A stretch of DNA of 64,000 nt from Chloroflexota bacterium (GTDB lineage: Bacteria > Chloroflexota > Anaerolineae > UBA4142). Below the pieces are notes generated by a model. It did no database searches, was not told the origin of the DNA, and worked only from the letters and a program-made list of their open reading frames with translations. Positions 31,231 to 39,629 of the stretch are shown piece after piece. Numbering within the stretch: position 1 is the stretch's first letter; every line of letters begins with the position of its first letter. The stretch covers positions 1 to 64,000 of the forward strand of contig JACRBM010000024.1 of assembly GCA_016219275.1 (NCBI GenBank), given 5' to 3'. Both the position numbers and the translations under genes were made by a program.

Positions 31231-31788
31231 CTAGACACCATCGCTTCGCGTTCCAACTTGATCCGGCGAATCGGGTGGCGGGGTGACAACGGGCTTGGGT
31301 GTTTGCATCAAATGCCACATTAACAAGATCACGCCAGTCACAATCGCACTGTCAGCGATGTTGAACACCGGGAAATAACGCACGTAGAGCATGTCAATCA
31401 CGGAACCATAGCGGAGACGATCTATCAAGTTGCCGATTGCGCCGCCGAGCTGGAGACCCAAACTTAACCGCACGAGCCATTGATGCGACGGAATCGAACG
31501 TTGATAGAACACGATCACGAGCGACACACCGAACGCGATAAACGTGAAGACGATGCTGAGTTGCGGAAACAAGCCGAACGCCGCGCCAGAGTTGGTGATA
31601 TGGGTGAGAACGAAAATACTACTCAGCGGTGGAAACAATGGAAACGTGGTGTTAAGCGGAATATTTTCAACCACCCACGCCTTGCTTGCTTGATCGGCGA
31701 CCAGCACCACGAATGCAATCGCCAGCAGCGCGAGATCCAACCACGCTCGCCGCGCTGCCGAATGAACTTGTTCAGGACGATCCGTCAT
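31231..31788 (-). CDS. lspA: lipoprotein signal peptidase II
   Basis: This is a 185-residue membrane peptidase that cleaves prolipoprotein signal peptides. The family blocks VLVADQASKAWV, TNSGAAFGLF, the catalytic aspartate in GNLIDRL and the second aspartate in VFNIADSAI are present. Four hydrophobic segments are visible. The ATG at 31788 overlaps the stop of the zinc-finger gene (TAATG). It fits with the lipoproteins encoded nearby (29632 and 59835), although these are separate units. Confidence 0.93.
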   Translation of the reverse strand: MTDRPEQVHSAARRAWLDLALLAIAFVVLVADQASKAWVVENIPLNTTFPLFPPLSSIFVLTHITNSGAAFGLFPQLSIVFTFIAFGVSLVIVFYQRSIPSHQWLVRLSLGLQLGGAIGNLIDRLRYGSVIDMLYVRYFPVFNIADSAIVTGVILLMWHLMQTPKPVVTPPPDSPDQVGTRSDGV

Positions 31789-32291
31789 TATGCGGCTGCC
31801 TTCATGAGATGATGATTCGTCTGCAATTTGGCGCAGGTAATGCACAACGTCGCCGAAGGCATCACTTTCAAACGCTCATCCGAAATCGGCTGCTTGCAGC
31901 GTTCGCAAATTCCGTATGTCCCTTTTTCCGCGCGCGCAATCGCGCGTTCGATCTCTTGCAACATTCCCTCCAAATGGCGGCGCAAGGCGAGCGCCTTGGT
32001 TTGCGCTTCGACTTCGCTGGCATCGTCCGCCATGTGATTACCAGTCGCGGGGCGGTCTTGCGCGAGCAAGGTTTGGTGTTTGAGATCGTGCAACAACCGC
32101 GCGCGTTCGCGTTTGAGCGCGCGCACCATTGGACTTTCGAGCGGGCGCGGTTCGATCTCGACTGGCGGGGGCAATGGCGTCTCGGATACCAGGACGGTCT
32201 TCGCCGATTTCTTTGCTTTGCGCGCCACAACTGCCACGTGACCGGCAATCGTGCGGCGCACTGATTTGTACGATTCCTCTTTCTTCGGCAT
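31788..32291 (-). CDS. TraR/DksA-type zinc-finger protein
   Basis: This is a 167-residue protein with a charged alpha-helical centre and a C-terminal zinc finger with two C-x2-C pairs (CERC, then CITC about 17 residues later), as in DksA/TraR proteins that bind RNA polymerase through the secondary channel. An acidic EIERAIARAEKGTYGICERC segment precedes it. The ATG at 32291 has GGGGAGG five bases upstream; an upstream ATG is rejected. It overlaps lspA by one base. The role in transcription is inferred; the N-terminal 60 residues are basic and unusual. Confidence 0.87.
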   Translation of the reverse strand: MPKKEESYKSVRRTIAGHVAVVARKAKKSAKTVLVSETPLPPPVEIEPRPLESPMVRALKRERARLLHDLKHQTLLAQDRPATGNHMADDASEVEAQTKALALRRHLEGMLQEIERAIARAEKGTYGICERCKQPISDERLKVMPSATLCITCAKLQTNHHLMKAAA

Positions 32292-32363
32292 CGCAACCTC
32301 CCCAGCGGCAGAGTGATTCACCGCTTGCCGTTATTCTAAACGCGTTTAGTGTTCTGCGCAAAT

Positions 32364-32410
32364 CCACTCCCTCCCGCGTTCGCTCTTGGAGCGAACGGGG
32401 GAGGGAGTGG
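32364..32410. repeat. CCACTCCCTCC hairpin repeat
   Basis: The arms CCACTCCCTCC and GGAGGGAGTGG, with an inner CGTTCGCTC/GAGCGAACG pair, form a strong hairpin just beyond the ileS stop at 32433. It resembles the GC-rich palindromes in rluD and pyrK and could also act in transcription termination. Confidence 0.65.
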
Positions 32411-32432
32411 AGTGGGGGTTTACTCTCAGCGA

Positions 32433-35400
32433 CTATTTTTTCAAAATCCCGATGCTCACCTTCTCGCCATCAAACGCATCGTCAACGACCGTCGCGCCGG
32501 AGGGCGCTTCACCGGCGCGCAGTTCATCCGCGAGCGTTTCGCCGGCAATGTACGCGCGCCACGTTTCAATCGCGTGCGCGAGTGGCGGGGTGGCGGTGTA
32601 GAAAACGCGAATGTGATCCGCGATATCGAATTCCGCGCTCTTGCGCAGGTCTTGCACGCGCCGCACAAACTCGCGCGCGAGCCCTTCGGCGCGCAGTTCG
32701 GGTGTGATGTGCGTGTCGAGCGCAACGACGAGCGTGTCTTCGGATTGCACCGCGAACCCAGGTTTCGGTTGCGGCGTCACGAGAACATCCGCTGGCGCGA
32801 TTTCGAAGGCGAGTCCGTTGACATTGAGCGCGAATGATTTGCCGGCACGTACTATCGTCGCGACCTGACTCGCATCTTGCGCGGCAAGCGCGGTTTGTAA
32901 ACCACCCATCAATGCTTTGCGTTTTTCGCGCGCGTCTTTTTTGATTTGCTTGTCATCCGTTTCCGGTTCGGGCAGTAATTGTTTCACTTTTTCTTGAAGC
33001 GTCGCAAAATTCGGACGCAGTTGATACGTGACGAGTTCTTCTTCACGCGCGGCAAACTCGACCGCGTGCACATTTAGTTCGTCCGCCGCGAGTTCGCGCA
33101 GATGCGTTAGCCCTTCGCGTTGCGCCGCGTCGGCGACGACAATCGCGCGCGCGAGCGGCTGGCGAATCTTGATGCTCTTGCTCGCGCGAATCGAGTGACC
33201 CAGGTTCACCACTTGACGCGCGATTGCCATATCACTCAACAATTGCTTGTCGAGTTTCGTATCGTTTACTTGCGGCCAGCTCGTGTGATGCACCGATTCC
33301 GGTACGTCCGCGTTCGCAGAGCGCACAAGATTTTGGTACATGGATTCGGCGACGAACGGCACAAACGGCGCGAGCAATTTCGTCAGCGTGACAAGCACTT
33401 CGTACAATGTCGCATACGCCGCGCGCTTGTCGCCATCATCTTCCGATTTCCAAAAACGACGGCGTGAGCGGCGCAAGTACCAATTGCTCAAATCGTCAAT
33501 GAACGGCTCGACCGCACGCGCGGCAGTCGGCGAATCGTACTCGTCGAGTGCGGAAGTCATTTCGGCGATCAACGCTTGTAGCCGAGCAAGAATCCACCTG
33601 TCTAGGGAACTAGGGGAAATGAGGGAATTTCCTTCATTTCCCTCTCTTCCCGCTATTCCCTTCGGTTCCCATTTATCCAAATTCGCGTACGTCACAAAGA
33701 ACGAATACACATTCCACAATGGTAGCAAAAACATGCGCCGCGTTTCGTCCGCGACGTGATAACCGAACAGCATGTTCGATTCATAACGCGTGCGCGAGAA
33801 CATCCAGCGCATCACGTCCGCGCCGATCTCATCCGCCGCGTCGTTGAACTCGATCATGTTCCCAGCCGACTTGTGCATCGGACGACCGTCTTCGGCAAAG
33901 AGCGTGCCGTATCCCATCAATGCTTTGAATGGTGGCTGCCCGGTCATCGCGGTGCCCATCGCGAGAACGGAATAGAACCAGTTGCGGAACTGACCTGGGA
34001 ATGATTCGGTGATGAAATCGGCGGGGTACCATTTCTCCCAGTACGCGCGATCGGTGCGATAGCCCATCGTGGACATCGTGACGATGCCGGCATCAAGCCA
34101 GGGATTGCCGACATCTTTGATGCGCGATGTTTTGCCGCCGCACTTGTCGCATTTGATTTTCACTTCGTCAATGAAGGGACGATGCGGCGTGTGTCCATCG
34201 AACTTGTCCCAGCCCTCGACCGCGCGTTCCTGCAACTCATCGCGACTGCCGAGCACGTTCGCATGTCCGCACTCTGTACATTCCCAGATCGGCAGCGCGA
34301 GACCCCAGTAACGTTTCTTCGAGATCATCCAATCGTGCATCAAGCGCAACCAGTCCATCTCGCGGTCGTGACCGAATTGCGGGACCCACTTGATTTGATC
34401 CACGACATCCATGATTTGATAACGTAGTGAGCGGGCTTTTTCTGCGGGCGTGATTTGATCGCGCGGCTTGTTATAAGTTTCGCCCATGCTGATGAACCAC
34501 TCATCCACGAGGCGGAACAGCAATTCAGTTTTGCAGCGCCAGCACGTCGGATAGCGGTGCGTGTAATCGTCGGCGCGATAGAGCAAACCTTTTTGCGTCA
34601 ACGATTCGACGACACGCGGCGCGACATCGAACGCGCTCATCCCGCTGAACGCGCCAAAGTTTTCGATGAACGTACCATTCTCGTCAATCGGCGCGACGAC
34701 CGGCAAACCGAATTCCTTGCCAAGTCGAAAGTCTTCTGCGCCACAACCTGGGGCGATGTGAACGAGCCCCGTGCCTTCCGCATCGCCGACATCTTTCCAC
34801 AAAATAACACGATGCGCTTGCGCGGCATTCATCGCCGGGCGCGTGATGTGATTCTTTAATTCGATTGGGACAAATCCGCCCTTTTGCTGTTGCGCGGGCA
34901 GTTCGTCGAATGGACCATCGTACGTCCATCCTTCGAGTTCGGTACCTTTCAACTTGCCGAGCACCTGGTATTGCCCTGTCAACATCTTGACCGTGCCTTC
35001 GGACAAATAGTACACCGCATCACCTTGCTTCACTTTCAAGTACGTGAGTTCGGGTCCGACCGCGACCGCGACGTTGGACGTGAGCGTCCACGGCGTCGTC
35101 GTCCACACGAGCAGATATTCGTTCGCACGTCCGCGTAGTGGCAAGCGCGCGGTAATGCTGGGATGCGTGAGGTCGGGATAATCTTCGGTGCTGATTTCGT
35201 GCTCGCTGACGCCGGTGCCGCAACGCGCGCACCAGGGCATCACGTCCGTGCCTTTGTAAAGCCAGCCGTTGTCCGCGCACCTTTTGATGAATCCCCAAAT
35301 CTGATAATTGTTCTCGTCGCTGAACGTGAAATACGATCCGCCAAGTTGCGGCAGACCGAGTTGTCCAACGAGTTGTTCGACTGTGCCGGTGACTGGACCA

Positions 35401-35915
35401 TTCGGACCTTGCACGGTGAGTGTTTGATTCGGGTTCTCGCCGAGTTTCTCGCTCAACATTCGCAACGTGTCGGTATCGTTCCAATCCATCCAGTAACCAA
35501 GGCGGATGGATTGTTCGGTTTGCACCGCCGAATAGTTGAGCACACGTTGCTTGCAAATAATTACGAACGGCGCGAGTCCGTACGCTTCGATGTCGCGTTT
35601 CGATTTGAATCCCAGGTCTTTTTCGACATTGACCTCAACCCAGAGTCCCTGGCAATCGAAACCATTCTGCCAGCGTTCGTCGAATCCTTGCATCGCTTTG
35701 TAGCGCTGGAAAATATCTTTGTACGTGCGACCCCACGCGTGGTGAACGCCCATCGGGTTGTTCGCGGTGATGGGACCATCCACGAACGACCAGGTTTTAC
35801 TGCCCGCGCGCAACTGGCGCAATTTGTTGAACGCGTCGGTCTCCTTCCACCAGCGCAAGATGTCGCGCTCGAGTTCGGGAAAGTTGGTTTTAGATGATAC
35901 AGGTTTGAATGGCAT
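32433..35915 (-). CDS. ileS: isoleucyl-tRNA synthetase (class I, atypical signature motifs)
   Basis: This is a 1160-residue class I synthetase most like IleRS: Rossmann halves separated by an editing (CP1) domain, a KKRYWGLALPIWEC zinc-region block, FPGQFRNWFYSVLAMG, a C-terminal anticodon-binding domain (SSLDRWILARL) and a C-terminal extension. The signature HIGH site is GVHHAWG, and the KMSKS site is RPMHKSAGN, both non-canonical. GGAGG precedes the ATG. It is co-directional with the genes for the zinc-finger protein and LspA. The amino-acid specificity is inferred from overall similarity. Confidence 0.88.
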   Translation of the reverse strand: MPFKPVSSKTNFPELERDILRWWKETDAFNKLRQLRAGSKTWSFVDGPITANNPMGVHHAWGRTYKDIFQRYKAMQGFDERWQNGFDCQGLWVEVNVEKDLGFKSKRDIEAYGLAPFVIICKQRVLNYSAVQTEQSIRLGYWMDWNDTDTLRMLSEKLGENPNQTLTVQGPNGPVTGTVEQLVGQLGLPQLGGSYFTFSDENNYQIWGFIKRCADNGWLYKGTDVMPWCARCGTGVSEHEISTEDYPDLTHPSITARLPLRGRANEYLLVWTTTPWTLTSNVAVAVGPELTYLKVKQGDAVYYLSEGTVKMLTGQYQVLGKLKGTELEGWTYDGPFDELPAQQQKGGFVPIELKNHITRPAMNAAQAHRVILWKDVGDAEGTGLVHIAPGCGAEDFRLGKEFGLPVVAPIDENGTFIENFGAFSGMSAFDVAPRVVESLTQKGLLYRADDYTHRYPTCWRCKTELLFRLVDEWFISMGETYNKPRDQITPAEKARSLRYQIMDVVDQIKWVPQFGHDREMDWLRLMHDWMISKKRYWGLALPIWECTECGHANVLGSRDELQERAVEGWDKFDGHTPHRPFIDEVKIKCDKCGGKTSRIKDVGNPWLDAGIVTMSTMGYRTDRAYWEKWYPADFITESFPGQFRNWFYSVLAMGTAMTGQPPFKALMGYGTLFAEDGRPMHKSAGNMIEFNDAADEIGADVMRWMFSRTRYESNMLFGYHVADETRRMFLLPLWNVYSFFVTYANLDKWEPKGIAGREGNEGNSLISPSSLDRWILARLQALIAEMTSALDEYDSPTAARAVEPFIDDLSNWYLRRSRRRFWKSEDDGDKRAAYATLYEVLVTLTKLLAPFVPFVAESMYQNLVRSANADVPESVHHTSWPQVNDTKLDKQLLSDMAIARQVVNLGHSIRASKSIKIRQPLARAIVVADAAQREGLTHLRELAADELNVHAVEFAAREEELVTYQLRPNFATLQEKVKQLLPEPETDDKQIKKDAREKRKALMGGLQTALAAQDASQVATIVRAGKSFALNVNGLAFEIAPADVLVTPQPKPGFAVQSEDTLVVALDTHITPELRAEGLAREFVRRVQDLRKSAEFDIADHIRVFYTATPPLAHAIETWRAYIAGETLADELRAGEAPSGATVVDDAFDGEKVSIGILKK

Positions 35916-35936
35916 AGTGCCTCCGATATGAATTAT

Positions 35937-35995
35937 ATGATTGCGGATTGCAGATTTAGGATTTGCGATTTGCGAATTAGGAATTGCTATTCCCT
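35937..35995. repeat. AT-rich GATTTGCGATT filler repeat
   Basis: Degenerate repeats of GATTGCGGATTGCAG/GATTTGCGATTTGCG fill the gap between the IleRS gene and the AT-rich islet. Confidence 0.55.
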
Positions 35996-35996
35996 A

Positions 35997-36776
35997 TCAT
36001 TCTTGTTGCGAGGATATTAAATCTTTATAACCCGCTGCCTTAAAAATATTGTCAAATAGCGTCAGCACGTTTTGAATTGATCGCCTACAGTATTCCGGAG
36101 AAAGGTCGAGTATATTTTTCTCAAGACCTGAGAAGACGGTGTCCCCGATTCTGAGTCCCTGGTTTCTTCGAACCAGTTCACGCAAATGATTTCTATCATT
36201 CGATAATTCAATATCTCCCATCGCATGAACAATGCAATTCCTCACCTTAGAAAGGTCAACAATGTGATCCCACAATGATTGCTCCAACGACAGATTTGCA
36301 ACATCCTCAAGATACCTTTTACACTGATTCAGTGTATCACCTTTCAGATCCTTCGATCGCATTGATAATCCACGATCAAGTTTGATTTTGTCACACAATC
36401 TTATCATCTGTGTCTCCAAAATCATAACAATTGTCACAATCAGAGAATAGCGAAGAAAATGAGGAAAATAGTTCTCATAAATCTCCTTCACTGAGTCGAT
36501 TTCCTCTACCATCTCGGGATTGGCATTTTCTTTCTCCGATCGAATACGAGCGATCACAGAGCGGATTTCCTCCTGGCCAGTCTCGAAGGCAGGTCCTTTC
36601 TCCAATCGAATTTGATCAATCGCCGCGTCAATTTCCTTCTCCATCTCATCGAAGTGATCAGATCGAATTTGATCAATCGCTGACTCTTCCTGAACTTGTA
36701 TCAAATATTCCATGTTGACCAGGAAGCTTTCAAGGGTTCCAAACAGTTGCAGTATTTCAAATTGCATCGAAACCAT
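35997..36776 (-). CDS. HEPN-like hypothetical protein in an AT-rich islet
   Basis: This is a 259-residue protein that I do not recognise by name. An N-terminal charged region (about residues 30-105) has three degenerate repeats of an IDQIRSD/EKEID unit. It is followed by YSLIVTIVMILETQMIRLCDK and a helical segment with DLSKVRNCIVHAMG. The RNCIVH motif fits the R-x4-H signature of HEPN ribonucleases. Base composition is clearly AT-richer than the surrounding genes, which suggests acquisition. It is divergent from the second nuclease-like/DUF2283 pair. HEPN assignment and RNase activity are inference. Confidence 0.7.
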   Translation of the reverse strand: MVSMQFEILQLFGTLESFLVNMEYLIQVQEESAIDQIRSDHFDEMEKEIDAAIDQIRLEKGPAFETGQEEIRSVIARIRSEKENANPEMVEEIDSVKEIYENYFPHFLRYSLIVTIVMILETQMIRLCDKIKLDRGLSMRSKDLKGDTLNQCKRYLEDVANLSLEQSLWDHIVDLSKVRNCIVHAMGDIELSNDRNHLRELVRRNQGLRIGDTVFSGLEKNILDLSPEYCRRSIQNVLTLFDNIFKAAGYKDLISSQQE

Positions 36777-36844
36777 ATTCTACCAATTCCTCTCAATCGG
36801 CAATCGAAAATCAAAAATTCCGTTTCCCGCATCGCGCCAAACTG

Positions 36845-36853
36845 TGCTATAAT
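36845..36853 (+). promoter_or_regulatory. extended -10 element 6 bases before an ATG
   Basis: TGC followed by TATAAT (36848-36853) is an extended -10 box. Only six bases separate it from the ATG at 36860, so the transcript is predicted to be leaderless; no ribosome site is seen. Confidence 0.6.
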
Positions 36854-36859
36854 CTTGCT

Positions 36860-37192
36860 ATGAATGAAGACACACCCGCAAGCGAATTGCTCTTTGAAGT
36901 TATGACCCCGCTTGGCTTTCGTGTCCGCGTTACGCGCGAATACTGGGAACTGATTGTTACCATCAAGCACCCAGCAATGAAAGGGCGCGAGAGCGATGTG
37001 CAAGAGACACTACGAAACCCAAGTGAGATTCGATTGAGCAAGAATGATCCAACCGTGCATTTATTCTACAAACCTGAACGTATCGGACGTTGGGTCTGCG
37101 CCGTCGCCAAACGTCTCGACGGTGATGGATTCTTGATTACGACTTATCCGACCGATGCAATCAAGGAAGGCAGGCAAATATGGCACAAGTAA
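36860..37192 (+). CDS. nuclease-like toxin candidate (PBECR/DUF4258-type fold)
   Basis: This is a 110-residue protein with LGFRVRVTREYWELIV, HPAMKGRESDVQETLRNP, LFYKPE, RWVCAVAKRL and GDGFLITTYPTDAIKEG, followed by an aromatic C terminus. It aligns with the protein at 29198-29500 over its whole length (HISKEH/TIKHP helix, GFVITAF/GFLITTY strand, RxxxW end). The short leader and extended -10 element imply a leaderless mRNA. It overlaps the DUF2283 gene by 13 bp. Toxin or RNase activity is inference. Confidence 0.75.
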   Translation: MNEDTPASELLFEVMTPLGFRVRVTREYWELIVTIKHPAMKGRESDVQETLRNPSEIRLSKNDPTVHLFYKPERIGRWVCAVAKRLDGDGFLITTYPTDAIKEGRQIWHK

Positions 37193-37392
37193 AAGTTTAC
37201 TACGATCAAGTTGGTAATACACTCACCGTTTGGTTTGGCGATCCTCAAGCCGAATACATTTGCGAAGAAACCGGCGACGAAGTAATTCTGATGAAAGACA
37301 TCTCCGGTCAGGTCATCGGATTTGAAAAATTGAATTACCTTCTTCCCAAGCCCGCGCATTTCCAAGTCGCGTTTGAAACGGTTGCGGCGTGA
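37180..37392 (+). CDS. DUF2283-family small protein (antitoxin-like partner)
   Basis: This is a 70-residue DUF2283 protein with a YDQVGNTLTVWFGDP strand and a SGQVIGFEKLNYL end. The ATG lies inside the end of the preceding gene, with AGGCAGG upstream, so synthesis is coupled to the toxin candidate. It is the counterpart of the 28980-29207 gene. An antitoxin role is inferred. Confidence 0.8.
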   Translation: MAQVKVYYDQVGNTLTVWFGDPQAEYICEETGDEVILMKDISGQVIGFEKLNYLLPKPAHFQVAFETVAA

Positions 37393-37393
37393 T

Positions 37394-37573
37394 ATGGAAA
37401 ACCAGAATATCAAAGCCGTCGAAATGACGCGCCAAATTCGCGATAAAATTTACGAACAGATAAAAGATATGTCGCCCGCCGAACAATTGGCGTTCTTTCG
37501 CGAACACGCGCGCTTGGTGAATGAGAAAGCGGAGAAACTCATCAAGGCAAAGCGTACTCCCACTCATGCCTAA
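37394..37573 (+). CDS. small charged helical protein
   Basis: This is a 59-residue, mostly alpha-helical protein with basic and acidic stretches (MTRQIRDKIYEQIKDMS, FFREHARLVNEKAEKL). The ATG lies one base after the DUF2283 stop (TGATATGG), and its own stop overlaps the next start. I recognise no domain. Its tight coupling to two DUF-type genes makes it a credible part of the cluster. Confidence 0.62.
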   Translation: MENQNIKAVEMTRQIRDKIYEQIKDMSPAEQLAFFREHARLVNEKAEKLIKAKRTPTHA

Positions 37574-37820
37574 CTTGAATCAGAAAATCCTCAGCCCAAC
37601 GACAACCCTGGCTCTCAACGTTCACTGCACCGACGATACGCTAACCGTGAATCTCTCCGACGGTCGCCAAGTATCCGTGCCGCTCGAATGGTTTCCGCGT
37701 TTGCGCGATGCCACGCCCAAGCAACGCAAGAATTGGCGTTTGATTGCCAAAGGCATCGGCATTCACTGGGAAAATGTTGATGAAGACATTGCCGTTTCGA
37801 CGTTGTTGCGCGCGTGGTAG
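37566..37820 (+). CDS. DUF2442-family small protein
   Basis: This is an 84-residue DUF2442 protein with the pattern CTDDTLTVNLSDGRQVSVPL followed by WFPRLRDATPKQRKNW and a GIHWENVDEDI end. DUF2442 genes are often found beside small toxin-like genes. The ATG (37566) overlaps the preceding stop. Its function is unknown; a regulatory or antitoxin role is only inferred from the neighbourhood. Confidence 0.78.
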   Translation: MPNLNQKILSPTTTLALNVHCTDDTLTVNLSDGRQVSVPLEWFPRLRDATPKQRKNWRLIAKGIGIHWENVDEDIAVSTLLRAW

Positions 37821-37825
37821 TTGCT

Positions 37826-37862
37826 TTTTATCCGCGTTTATCCGCGTTCGTCCGCGTCGCAT
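37826..37862. repeat. TTTATCCGCGT dispersed repeat
   Basis: A run of TTTATCCGCGT, TTATCCGCGT, TCGTCCGCGTC units matches the run at 13150-13192. Confidence 0.6.
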
Positions 37863-37887
37863 CAAATCGCAAATCGGCATTCGAAAA

Positions 37888-38400
37888 TCAGAAACCCCGC
37901 TTCATCCTCTCCTGCAAATCGCGCAACACCACGGGCGCGTGTTCAAACGCAATCGCGTCCGGCAACGCATCGAGTGCAAACCACGCGAACGCGTTCACAT
38001 CATCTGCCGCACGCAACGCGCCGCCAATCGGCTCGACGATGTAATAGTGGTTCAGCGTGAAAATCTCGTCGCCATTGTTGTCATAGCGATCCACGTAGAC
38101 GCCAAGCAATTCGCGCACGCGCACTTCTAACCCAGTTTCCTCGCGCACCTCGCGGAACATTCCATCGCGCGGATGCTCGCCCGCTTCGAGAAATCCGCCG
38201 GGCAAATCCCAGTAATCCTTGAACGGCTCGACCGCGCGCTTCACCAACAACACACAACCATCGCGCACGATCAACCCGCCCGCGCACGGTTTCGAGTTGT
38301 GATACTGGGTGCGTCCACATTCGGTACAGGTTTGCGGCGCGAAAGGGTAATTGGTAAATGGTAAGTGGTTTCCGCAGTTGGAACAGAATTTGTATGCCAT
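37888..38400 (-). CDS. NUDIX hydrolase with an N-terminal zinc ribbon
   Basis: This is a 170-residue protein with a zinc ribbon (FCSNCG and TCTECGRTQYH; four cysteines) and a NUDIX box starting GGFLEAGEHPRDGMFREV and continuing REETGLEV. The combination resembles NudC-type NAD/ADP-ribose pyrophosphatases, although the protein is shorter than NudC and its substrate is open. The ATG at 38400 lies in AT-rich filler sequence without a clear ribosome site. Confidence 0.88.
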   Translation of the reverse strand: MAYKFCSNCGNHLPFTNYPFAPQTCTECGRTQYHNSKPCAGGLIVRDGCVLLVKRAVEPFKDYWDLPGGFLEAGEHPRDGMFREVREETGLEVRVRELLGVYVDRYDNNGDEIFTLNHYYIVEPIGGALRAADDVNAFAWFALDALPDAIAFEHAPVVLRDLQERMKRGF

Positions 38401-38470
38401 TTTCGATTTTTGATTTGCGATTTTCGATTTGGGATTTACGCATCACGCATTACGCATCACGTTCCAATCT
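38401..38470. repeat. AT-rich filler repeat
   Basis: TTTCGATTTTTGATTTGCGATTTTCG units and an ACGCATCACGCATTACGCATCACG run occupy the gap between the NUDIX and AlaX genes. Confidence 0.5.
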
Positions 38471-39205
38471 CTATTTACCAATTACCACTTCCCCTCCCTC
38501 CACCGCAATTCTCAGCCGCTTGTTGATCTTGCCCTTGCTCTCGTGTCCCACCACCTTGACGCGCCCGACCTCGCGCGTGTTCGCAACGTGCGTGCCGCCG
38601 TCCGCTTGCAAATCGAGTCCGACGATTTCGACGGTGCGAACCTCTTGAATATCCGGCGGAAGCAAGTTGATTTTCGTGCGAATCAAATCCGGAATTTGAA
38701 ACGCTACCTCGCGCGGCAAAATCTTGACACGAATGTCGCGCGCCGCCGTGACTTCCGCGTTCACTTTTGCTTCGACATCGTGCGCGAAGTCCGCGCTCAT
38801 TCGCTCCAGCTCGAAATCCATTCGCGCCGCGAGCGGCTCCATATCGCCGCCCGTCACACTGACGCCGTAATCGCGCCACATCATTCCGCACAAAATATGC
38901 AACGCCGTGTGCGTCCGCATCAACTTGTAGCGACGATCCCAGTCAATCGCGCCGTGCGCGCTCGCGCCGACCGTGAACGTCGCCGCGCGATCCACCTTGT
39001 GCCACACTTCGCCGGCTTGCTTTTTCACTTCGAGCACGCGGTATGTTTCGCCCGCGACAACTAGTTCGCCTTGATCGCTCGGCTGACCGCCGCCGCGCGG
39101 ATAAAACGCAGTGCGATCAAGCGTGACCTGGTCGCCATTGATAGCGGTTACAGTCGCTTCAAACTCTTTCAAGTACGCATCGGATTGGCAAAGCAAATCG
39201 GTCAT
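38471..39205 (-). CDS. AlaX-type alanyl-tRNA editing protein
   Basis: This is a 244-residue freestanding editing domain that hydrolyses mischarged Ser- or Gly-tRNA(Ala). An AlaRS-like beta-barrel lies at the front (AFYPRGGGQPSDQG). The zinc site includes HTALHIL and DGGTHVAN; the cysteine usual in the C-GGTHV motif is an aspartate here (QADGGTHV), as in some archaeal AlaX proteins. GAGGTTGAG precedes the ATG. A T-box leader lies 94 bp upstream, so its expression probably follows tRNA charging. Confidence 0.88.
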   Translation of the reverse strand: MTDLLCQSDAYLKEFEATVTAINGDQVTLDRTAFYPRGGGQPSDQGELVVAGETYRVLEVKKQAGEVWHKVDRAATFTVGASAHGAIDWDRRYKLMRTHTALHILCGMMWRDYGVSVTGGDMEPLAARMDFELERMSADFAHDVEAKVNAEVTAARDIRVKILPREVAFQIPDLIRTKINLLPPDIQEVRTVEIVGLDLQADGGTHVANTREVGRVKVVGHESKGKINKRLRIAVEGGEVVIGK

Positions 39206-39298
39206 CTCAACCTCATTTTGGATTTTCGATTTTTGATTTTCGATTTGCGATTCTCGCGTTAACCAAATCGAAAATCAGAAATCGGCAATCGAAAATCA

Positions 39299-39623
39299 AA
39301 AAACGTCCCGCCCCCCCAAGGGACGAGACGCTTGCGTTTCGCGGTACCACCCTTTTTAGTTCGATAGTGCGATAGTCCAATCGTGCGTTAGTTGGCGTCC
39401 AACTAATCAATCATCAAACTATGCAACTAACAAACTCACTTTATCGAAGACCACCATCTTCGCGTCTTGTGTAACGGATGACGACTCCGTCACTGTCTAC
39501 TCGCTCGCGCTTTGGCAGTGCCGCTCCGGAAGGATTTTCGGCGAGGTTCACGCGCTCGGCTTGCACTATCCCGAACTCGCTAGGCGATTCACTCACGTAC
39601 TCGTTTCCATCATCGCGTTTGTT
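39299..39623 (-). ncRNA. T-box leader (tRNA-sensing riboswitch) upstream of alaX
   Basis: On the minus strand the leader carries the classic T-box AAGGGTGGTACCGCG (39353-39341 plus flank), preceded by a stem I region with GAGTACG and GTGCAAGCCGAGC blocks and a CGG...CCGTTA block. It ends in a terminator: GTCCC and GGGAC arms followed by TTTTTT (39306-39301). A GCC triplet, an alanine codon, sits in the candidate specifier loop at 39516-39514, which fits the downstream AlaX gene, but I have not folded it, and an offset of one base (CCA) cannot be excluded. Confidence 0.85.
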
Positions 39624-39629
39624 GGCGCA

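Noticed and set aside
37373-37393. TTG start upstream of the 37394 gene
   Set aside because: It would extend back over the DUF2283 gene, and the ATG at 37394 is well placed just after the stop.
39420-39620. A tRNA gene in the region upstream of the AlaX gene
   Set aside because: The structure instead matches a T-box stem I, with the conserved T-box and terminator downstream; no acceptor/T-arm pattern is present.
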